Source: Anaerolineaceae bacterium
Lineage (GTDB): Bacteria > Chloroflexota > Anaerolineae > 4572-78
Assembly (NCBI GenBank): GCA_024762375.1
Contig: JANTHQ010000029.1
Location: 1-11,871, forward strand
Length of the DNA stretch: 11,871 nucleotides
Reading direction: 5' to 3'
Below, piece by piece: positions 1-4,463 of the stretch. Numbering within the stretch: position 1 is the stretch's first letter; every line of letters begins with the position of its first letter. Under the pieces are notes generated by a model. It was not told the origin of the DNA. It ran no database searches and saw nothing but the letters and a program-made list of their open reading frames with translations. The position numbers and the translations under genes were made by a program.

Positions 1-541
1 CCAGTACCTGTTTGTCACGCATCTGCTGATACTGAATGGAGTCCACTTCAACCTTGATACCTGTCTCAGCCTCAAACTCAGGAATGAGTGTTTTGGCTTT
101 CTCAAAATGCGATAACGATGGCCAACTCACGACAATTGTCGTCCCTGCATATGGTGCATAGGGATTAGTGGCCTCAGTTCCGGTTTCGGTTTGCTGAGAA
201 GATTCAGCAGCGGCTTTGGCTGCCTCAGCTTCTGCTTGAGCCGCTTCGGCGGTGGCTTTAGCCGCTTCGGCAGCAGCCTGTGCAGCTTCGAGTTCTTGAG
301 AAGAGGCTTGTCCCGCAGCCTCGGCAGTGGCCTTTGCAGCATCAGCCTCTGCTTGGGCAGCGGCTAAAGCCGACTCTGCCTCGGCGGCTTTGGCTTCGGC
401 TGTAGCAGCAGCCCCTTGAGCCGCTTCGATTTGTGCTGTATCCGGTGTGGCTGGTGACTGTGATTGTGAGCAAGAAACAACAAATAACAATACTAAAATA
501 GCTACTGCTATTCTAACCCACCCATATTTCTTTTCCTTCAT
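1..541 (-). CDS. ABC transporter solute-binding lipoprotein with Ala-rich coiled-coil stalk (5' part, runs off window)
   Basis: This is the N-terminal 180 codons of an extracellular solute-binding protein; the rest lies beyond position 1. The ATG at 539-541 follows a near-perfect Shine-Dalgarno, TAAGGAGGT (549-557), 7 bases upstream. Residues 1-23 are a lipoprotein signal peptide with a VVSC lipobox, so Cys24 should be lipidated and the protein tethered outside the membrane. Residues about 37-113 are almost only Ala, Glu, Gln and Lys (blocks such as AAKATAEAA appear twice) and should form a long helical or coiled-coil stalk. After a Pro/Thr/Gly linker, the binding domain starts near residue 134 (TTIVVSW, then PEFEAETGIKVEVDS), as in family 1 sugar-binding proteins. 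The gene lies downstream of ulaG in the same orientation, with a 155-base gap, suggesting it feeds that pathway. The ligand cannot be read from this fragment. Confidence 0.88.
   Translation of the reverse strand, partial: MKEKKYGWVRIAVAILVLLFVVSCSQSQSPATPDTAQIEAAQGAAATAEAKAAEAESALAAAQAEADAAKATAEAAGQASSQELEAAQAAAEAAKATAEAAQAEAEAAKAAAESSQQTETGTEATNPYAPYAGTTIVVSWPSLSHFEKAKTLIPEFEAETGIKVEVDSIQYQQMRDKQVL
200..432. repeat. Low-complexity imperfect repeats encoding the Ala/Glu-rich stalk
   Basis: Short imperfect direct repeats (for example gccgcttcgg at 240-249 and again at 261-270) run through the part of the lipoprotein gene that codes for the helical stalk. They are coding repeats with codon-level variation and no spacer structure, so this is neither a CRISPR array nor an intergenic repeat. 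Such tracts tend to vary in length between strains by slippage or recombination. Confidence 0.6.
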
Positions 542-696
542 TTCCGCAACCTCCTTAGAATTGCATACTAGTCTTTACAACTTAGACTTATTTTCTCGCA
601 AAAAGAATTTTCTAATACTTGACAGGTACACCCTCCTTCCCAGAATATTCTGAGTTAATTGACAAAACCCGCCCAAAAATCAAAAACCGGGTTAGA

Positions 697-1761
697 TTAC
701 AATAGCGCCTTAAACGGCAAGTCCGGCTCTATGGTAAATGCGTCGTCAAAGCCACGAGGGTAGTGGTATTCCATTAAATCTTTATCGTTTGGATAAATAA
801 ATTTGCCACCGACCTGCCAAATAAACGGCTTAAATTTATACTGCAGGCGATGTCTTTTCATCTCCCACAGCACTCGAATTTCTTGGGGATCGGCTTGAAA
901 ATTCGTCCAGATGTCGTGGTGGAAGGGAATCACCACTTTGCAATTCAAGCATTCGGCCATTCGGAGAATATCAACCGAGGTCATCTTGTCAGTCATTCCC
1001 CGTGGATTTTCTCCGTAAGAGCCTAAAGCCACATCAATATCATAATCGTTGCCGTGTTTGGCATACCAGTTTGAATAATGAGAATCCCCACTGTGATAAA
1101 TCGTACCGGCAGGGGTTTTGATGAGATAATTTACGGCTTTCAAGTCCATATCTTGGGGCATTTTTCCTTTTAACACAACACCTTTAGGAGCCGTAACCAA
1201 TTCAGTGCGGTCGAATGAATCCAACGCTATTAATTCTGTATCTTTTAACTGAACTGAATCGCCGGGTTTAACTGTGATACAGCGGTCGGCAGGAACGCCC
1301 CAGCTGGTCCACAAATCGACACACGCTTTTGGTCCAATAAATGGGACGGAAGAATCGCAGTTTTGCATAACAGCTGCCGCCACATTGGGATCGATATGGT
1401 CGCCATGATCGTGTGTGGCTACAACTGCATCTATTTCTCTAATTGCAAATGGATCCAAAACCACCGGTACAGCACGTAAATTGGGTTGCAGTTTTTTCAC
1501 GCCAATCATTCGTTGATGCTGATGTTGTTCTCTCATCCACGGGTTTGATTTTGTTCTTTTGCCACTTTTAACCCATAGGTCAATACAGATATTGGCGTTT
1601 CCTTCAGATTTAACCCAAAGACCGGTACAGCCCAACCACCACATGGCAAAAGTGCCCGGCGCAACAACCTCCTGCTCTATTTCTTCATTAAGCCAGGTAC
1701 CCCATTCAGGAAAAGTGCTCAGTATCCAGGATTCCCTGGTAATTTCACTGACTATACTCAT
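697..1761 (-). CDS. ulaG: L-ascorbate-6-phosphate lactonase (UlaG)
   Basis: This is a metallo-beta-lactamase-fold enzyme of 354 residues, the same length as E. coli UlaG as I recall it, and alignable with it end to end without large gaps. UlaG opens the lactone ring of L-ascorbate 6-phosphate to 3-keto-L-gulonate 6-phosphate in the cytoplasm, the first committed step of anaerobic ascorbate use. The metal motif THDHGDHID (residues 116-124) supplies H117, H119, D121 and H122. Further conserved blocks are YHSGDSHYSN near 222-231, GSYGENPRG near 247-255, IPFHHDIW near 278-285 and the C-terminal HYPRGFDD. The ATG at 1759-1761 has AAAGGA (1769-1774) 7 bases upstream. In enterobacteria the substrate is made by the UlaABC phosphotransferase system; here the neighbour is an ABC-type binding protein, so the source of the phosphorylated substrate is unclear. 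Related UlaG-like enzymes could act on other sugar lactone phosphates. Confidence 0.9.
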   Translation of the reverse strand: MSIVSEITRESWILSTFPEWGTWLNEEIEQEVVAPGTFAMWWLGCTGLWVKSEGNANICIDLWVKSGKRTKSNPWMREQHQHQRMIGVKKLQPNLRAVPVVLDPFAIREIDAVVATHDHGDHIDPNVAAAVMQNCDSSVPFIGPKACVDLWTSWGVPADRCITVKPGDSVQLKDTELIALDSFDRTELVTAPKGVVLKGKMPQDMDLKAVNYLIKTPAGTIYHSGDSHYSNWYAKHGNDYDIDVALGSYGENPRGMTDKMTSVDILRMAECLNCKVVIPFHHDIWTNFQADPQEIRVLWEMKRHRLQYKFKPFIWQVGGKFIYPNDKDLMEYHYPRGFDDAFTIEPDLPFKALL

Positions 1762-1903
1762 AACCTTGTCCTTTGTCTGTATCTCTGTATTGGAATGAAT
1801 AATTACCGGAGAGCAATACGTACAATTTTCTGCCGAAATAGGTAACAGGGGAAAAGAAAAAGCAGAAGTAAAAACGGGAAAATATTACATATTTTCAAAA
1901 AAA

Positions 1904-1917
1904 TGGACATATGCTCA
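1904..1917 (-). promoter_or_regulatory. Operator-like site for ulaG (TGAGCATATGTCCA on minus strand)
   Basis: The plus-strand sequence TGGACATATGCTCA is an imperfect palindrome centred on CATATG. It matches the reverse complement of the site at 2030-2043 in 13 of 14 bases. It covers about +5 to +18 of the predicted ulaG transcript, a usual repressor position. TGGACA here also forms an inverted repeat with TGTCCA at 1923-1928. The SorC-family regulator encoded at 3204-4184 is the likely binder; this is inferred from position. Confidence 0.6.
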
Positions 1918-1927
1918 GTATTTGTCC

Positions 1928-1956
1928 AGTATATCATACCCAAGAACAAGAGTCAA
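1928..1956 (-). promoter_or_regulatory. Promoter of ulaG
   Basis: Read on the minus strand, TTGACT (1951-1956) and TATACT (1928-1933) are separated by exactly 17 bases, close to the sigma70 consensus. The predicted start is near 1921, giving a leader of about 160 bases before ulaG. The operator-like site at 1904-1917 lies just downstream of the start, and TGTCCA (1923-1928) overlaps the -10 element. Confidence 0.7.
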
Positions 1957-1995
1957 GCGATTTTTCAGCGAAATCCAAGATGTTTTCGTAATTGC

Positions 1996-2024
1996 TTGAC
2001 AACCTCATAGAAATGCTGTACATT
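1996..2024 (+). promoter_or_regulatory. Promoter of the HAD-family gene
   Basis: A perfect TTGACA (1996-2001) is followed after 17 bases by TACATT (2019-2024), with transcription predicted to start near 2031. It diverges from the ulaG promoter, with about 40 bases between the two -35 boxes. The operator-like site at 2030-2043 sits directly on the predicted start. Confidence 0.65.
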
Positions 2025-2029
2025 TTATA

Positions 2030-2043
2030 TGAGCATATGTTCA
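2030..2043 (+). promoter_or_regulatory. Operator-like site for the HAD-family gene (TGAGCATATGTTCA)
   Basis: This 14-base imperfect palindrome (TGA-G-CATATG-T-TCA) covers the predicted transcription start of the HAD gene. Its inverted twin lies at 1904-1917 in front of ulaG. The centres are 126 bases apart, about 12 helical turns, which would place both sites on the same DNA face. Candidate ligand: the SorC-type regulator of this locus. Confidence 0.6.
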
Positions 2044-2104
2044 TGTTCGCCTATTGATACTGGCTAAACATGGGTATGCAATCAATGTTTTTCAGGAAAA
2101 TGGT

Positions 2105-2755
2105 ATGGAGAAAAGCATAATTTGGGATATGGACGGGGTTTTAGTTGATACAGGGGAGGCACATTATCTTGCTTGGTCTCAAACCTTGTCAGATTTCAAT
2201 ATCCCGTTTTCTTACGAGTTGTTCCAAAAAACTTTTGGTATGAACAATGCAGGAATCTTAACTTATTTACTGGGAGAAACGCCAAGCGTCGAATTCGTCA
2301 GGCGCGTCAGCAACATTAAAGAAGCCCTATTTAGAAACCTAATTCGAGGAAAGGTTACATTGTTGCCCGGCATTGATGACTGGCTTGAGCGAGCAAATGG
2401 GGCAGGCTATACTCAGGCGATTGCGTCATCGGCACCAAAAGCCAATATTGATGCATTGGTCAATGAATTAAATATCGCCGAATGGTTTGATGTCATTGTG
2501 TCCGGCTTTAATCTACCGGGCAAACCTCATCCCGATACTTTTTTGGAAGCCGCACAACAGTTAGGAACACCGCCAAAAAATTGTATAGTTGTTGAAGATG
2601 CCATAGCCGGTGTCGAAGCGGCTCGCCGTGCCGGGATGAAGTGTGTGGCGGTCACAACCACCAATCCGGCATCATCATTGCAAGATGCTGATATTGTGGT
2701 TGAAAATATGTCCAAATTACCCGTCAATGCATTTGACAAATTGTTGTTGCAATAA
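2105..2755 (+). CDS. HAD-superfamily phosphatase / beta-phosphoglucomutase-like protein
   Basis: This 216-residue cytoplasmic HAD subclass I hydrolase probably acts on a sugar phosphate. Motif I is WDMDGVLVDT, with D8 as nucleophile and D10 as acid/base. An alpha-helical cap follows (about 16-85). Motif II is in AIASSAP (S109), motif III is K140 in GKPHPDTF, and motif IV is VVEDAIAGVEAA (E164, D165). The fold and length fit the beta-phosphoglucomutase/YcjU/phosphatase group; phosphatase and mutase activity cannot be separated by eye. I chose the ATG at 2105 because AGGA (2094-2097) sits 7 bases upstream and the family starts just before motif I; an upstream TTG at 2054 would add 17 unrelated residues. 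It is divergent from ulaG and shares its operator-like site, so it probably serves the same sugar pathway. Confidence 0.85.
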   Translation: MEKSIIWDMDGVLVDTGEAHYLAWSQTLSDFNIPFSYELFQKTFGMNNAGILTYLLGETPSVEFVRRVSNIKEALFRNLIRGKVTLLPGIDDWLERANGAGYTQAIASSAPKANIDALVNELNIAEWFDVIVSGFNLPGKPHPDTFLEAAQQLGTPPKNCIVVEDAIAGVEAARRAGMKCVAVTTTNPASSLQDADIVVENMSKLPVNAFDKLLLQ

Positions 2756-2775
2756 ACGTCAGTTCGGAGTTTCTG

Positions 2776-2851
2776 CCATTCCGAAAATTCCCGAAGAAAT
2801 TATCCGGAATCCAGAAAAACTATGGATTTTGGCTTTTGCGGGAATGACATA
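2776..2851. repeat. Palindromic dispersed-repeat-like element
   Basis: Nested inverted repeats are visible: ATTCCCG (2787-2793) pairs with CGGGAAT (2839-2845), and inside them AATCCA (2808-2813) pairs with TGGATT (2823-2828). ATTCCG (2778-2783) also pairs with CGGAAT (2805-2810). The wording (GGAATCCAG, GCGGGAATGACAT) resembles the palindromic intergenic repeats around GTCATTCCCGC seen in many bacterial genomes. Only one copy is in the window, so its repeated nature is inferred. Confidence 0.5.
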
Positions 2852-3074
2852 CCAAGAATTCGTGAAAAATAACCAGACTTTCCTTTGTTGAAAAAAATTC
2901 CGAATTCATATTACAAAAGAGATGTAACTTTGTGCTACTTGCTTTGATGCGAAATGCTTAAACGCGATTTGTTCCAAAACCGCAATTCAGGATTCAGTTT
3001 CCTCACCAATTAATCATTAACGCACCATAGCGTTTTCCATTGGAAATCCTCCAACATTCGAGATGGAATTTAGT

Positions 3075-3103
3075 GGTTCTATCTTTCTCGGAAAGAAAGA
3101 ACC
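3075..3103. promoter_or_regulatory. 29-base inverted repeat upstream of the regulator gene
   Basis: GGTTCTATCTTTC (3075-3087) and GAAAGAAAGAACC (3091-3103) pair in 12 of 13 positions around a 3-base loop. No T-tract follows, so it is not a typical intrinsic terminator. It lies immediately before TATAAT (3107-3112) and could be an operator at the promoter of the SorC-type gene, or a hairpin in a transcript from upstream. Confidence 0.45.
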
Positions 3104-3203
3104 AGATATAATACTGTTACGAAAAAAATATTTCCGGTTCCGAGAAACATCAACGCACCCTGGTCACCTGTGCTATATGCCACAACCGTTGAAAGGCTAG
3201 AAA

Positions 3204-4184
3204 ATGGCAAGAAACAATAGGCTATTAATGCAAGTAGCAAAAATGTATTATATAGAGCAATTGACGCAAGCCCAGATTGGCCGCAACCTAAACACATCCC
3301 GAGCTACCGTTTCGCGACTATTGCAGGAAGCTCGTCAAAAAGGTATTATCAAGATATCTATTGAGTACCCGTGGGAAAGAGATAAAGAACTTGAGAAAGT
3401 TATGCAGAAAAGGTTCGGGCTGCGCGATGTCCGAATTCTCATCTCTTATGACCAACCCGCTGATGTAATCAGAGATGGTGAAGGGTTATTAGCAGCAGAA
3501 TATATAGACCAAATCATTGAAGAAGATATGATTTTGGCTTTGTCCAATGGCCGTTCGGTTGCCAGTACGGTCAAGCAATTACACCCTTCCCATAAAGTAA
3601 ATATGACGGTGGTTCAAGCCATCGGCGCACTCGGTGACAATAACCCGTTGGTCGATGGTCCGGATCTAGTGCGAAATTTTGCCGAACCCTATGGGGCGCA
3701 ATACCGCTATATGCACGCGCCACTCGTGGTAGAAGACCGTCGTATGCGCGATTTGTTAATTCAGGAACCTTCCGTACACGAAACACTGACTTTAGCACGG
3801 CGTGCCGACGTGGCTATTCTGGGGGTCGGCGCATTAGAGTCTGACTCTTCCGGCTTGATTTGGACAAATTATGCCAACGAAAAAGACATTGCATGGTTAC
3901 GAAGCCAAGGTTCTGTGGGTCATATGTGTGCCCAACATTTTGACATAAATGGCCGGCTCTTGGATGTAGATTTGAATAAACGGGTGGTAGGAATAGGTTT
4001 GGAAACCTTGCGAAGCATAAAAACCGTTATAGCTATTGCCGGCGGCATCGAAAAAGCCATTGCAATTCTAGGGGCAATTCGCGGCAAATATATTGATGTT
4101 CTGATTACAGATGATCAAGCCGCAAAAAAAATTCTAGACATAGATATTGCTTCTAGCCGACGCCTGTTCTCTGTACAAACATAA
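3204..4184 (+). CDS. SorC/DeoR-family sugar-binding transcriptional regulator
   Basis: This is a 326-residue DNA-binding regulator of the SorC family (sugar-phosphate-responsive repressors or activators). The N-terminal helix-turn-helix spans about 18-50 (LTQAQIGRNL, then TSRATVSRLLQEARQKGIIKI). The C-terminal effector domain, about 60-320, has family hallmarks: LGVGALESDSSG, then GSVGHMCAQHFDINGR, VVGIGLETLR and IAIAGGIEKAIAILGAIRG. The ATG at 3204 follows GAAAGG (3191-3196) at 7 bases. SorC-type proteins usually control the sugar genes beside them, so the paired sites in the ulaG/HAD intergenic region are the expected targets, with a phosphorylated sugar intermediate as likely inducer. Effector and sign of regulation are inferred, not visible. 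Confidence 0.88.
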   Translation: MARNNRLLMQVAKMYYIEQLTQAQIGRNLNTSRATVSRLLQEARQKGIIKISIEYPWERDKELEKVMQKRFGLRDVRILISYDQPADVIRDGEGLLAAEYIDQIIEEDMILALSNGRSVASTVKQLHPSHKVNMTVVQAIGALGDNNPLVDGPDLVRNFAEPYGAQYRYMHAPLVVEDRRMRDLLIQEPSVHETLTLARRADVAILGVGALESDSSGLIWTNYANEKDIAWLRSQGSVGHMCAQHFDINGRLLDVDLNKRVVGIGLETLRSIKTVIAIAGGIEKAIAILGAIRGKYIDVLITDDQAAKKILDIDIASSRRLFSVQT

Positions 4185-4207
4185 AAACGCCAGATTAAAA
4201 TCCACCT

Positions 4208-4242
4208 CCGAGAGGTCACTGGTTCAAATCCGGTATCGCCCA
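4208..4242 (+). pseudogene. 3' fragment of a tRNA gene (tRNA-Val-like), probable integration scar
   Basis: The sequence from the anticodon-stem 3' side to the discriminator base is preserved: CCGAG, variable loop AGGTC, T arm ACTGG-TTCAAAT-CCGGT with five pairs, then ATCGCCC and A. The matching 5' half (expected GGGCGAT start and D arm) is absent from the preceding 80 bases, so this is not a functional tRNA. The acceptor sequence and AGGTCACTGGTTC pattern are most like bacterial tRNA-Val. Integrases commonly use tRNA 3' ends and leave such duplicated fragments, so this is a candidate att site. It lies just after the AT-rich sugar locus. Confidence 0.65.
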
Positions 4243-4248
4243 TCATGT

Positions 4249-4284
4249 AAAAACACCCTCCAAGGCTTCTGAGGGGTGTTTTTT
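4249..4284 (+). terminator. Rho-independent terminator
   Basis: AAAAACACCCTC (4249-4260) pairs with GAGGGGTGTTTTTT (4271-4284) with one bulged G, around a 10-base loop, and ends in a run of six T. It follows the tRNA fragment and would end transcripts of the SorC-type gene. It may originally have been the terminator of the tRNA gene. Confidence 0.8.
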
Positions 4285-4463
4285 ATGCACACCTAACCTG
4301 CCCTCCGATAAACCGGCAAGCCGCTGCCGGGCGAAACATAACTACCACTCGGATTGAAATACTGATGCGGGAAAGATTTGGGTCAGTTAATCTGAAATTG
4401 CCACCCGAAAATCGAAACTGTACTGTTTTCGGAAGAAAGACGAGTTCCCAAGCGAGTTAAAAA
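4285..4463 (+). promoter_or_regulatory. Upstream region of the secreted hydrolase gene, with two inverted repeats
   Basis: CCGGCA (4313-4318) pairs with TGCCGG (4325-4330) around 6 bases. CCGAAAA (4405-4411) pairs with TTTTCGG (4426-4432) around 14 bases, about 30 bases before the ATG. The second could be an operator or a leader hairpin. No convincing -35/-10 pair is seen, and only a weak purine stretch (GCGAG) precedes the start at 4464. Confidence 0.35.

Larger units (their letters stand above)
2756..3203. other. 448-base AT-rich intergenic region upstream of the SorC-type regulator
   Basis: No gene is supported here. The region holds the palindromic repeat-like element (2776-2851), then AT-rich sequence without recognisable coding, then a 29-base hairpin (3075-3103) with TATAAT (3107-3112) just downstream as a possible -10 element of the regulator gene. 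No good -35 is seen at 17 bases; the hairpin occupies that place. No copy of the CATATG operator is found here. Confidence 0.55.

Noticed and set aside
127..342. Open frame rich in Pro/Leu/Lys in another frame of the lipoprotein gene
   Set aside because: It is a frame-shifted shadow of the Ala/Glu repeat tract; the repeats keep that frame open as well, and it has no ribosome binding site.
200..432. Possible CRISPR-like or satellite array
   Set aside because: The repeat spacing is irregular and the units fit codons of an Ala-rich helix; there are no unique spacers.
2054..2104. Upstream TTG start for the HAD gene
   Set aside because: It would add 17 residues before motif I with no Shine-Dalgarno, and sits too close to the predicted promoter start; the ATG at 2105 has a good site.
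2643..2891. Short plus-strand frame overlapping the HAD gene end and the repeat element
   Set aside because: No ribosome binding site, no protein-like composition, and it runs through the palindromic repeat.
3079..3297. Minus-strand frame encoding a hydrophobic, membrane-like peptide
   Set aside because: It overlaps the palindrome and the SorC-type start on the opposite strand, and has no start signal; the hydrophobicity is a by-product of the antisense frame.
4167..4242. Complete tRNA gene
   Set aside because: Only the 3' side folds; no acceptor 5' strand, D arm or valid anticodon loop precedes it.
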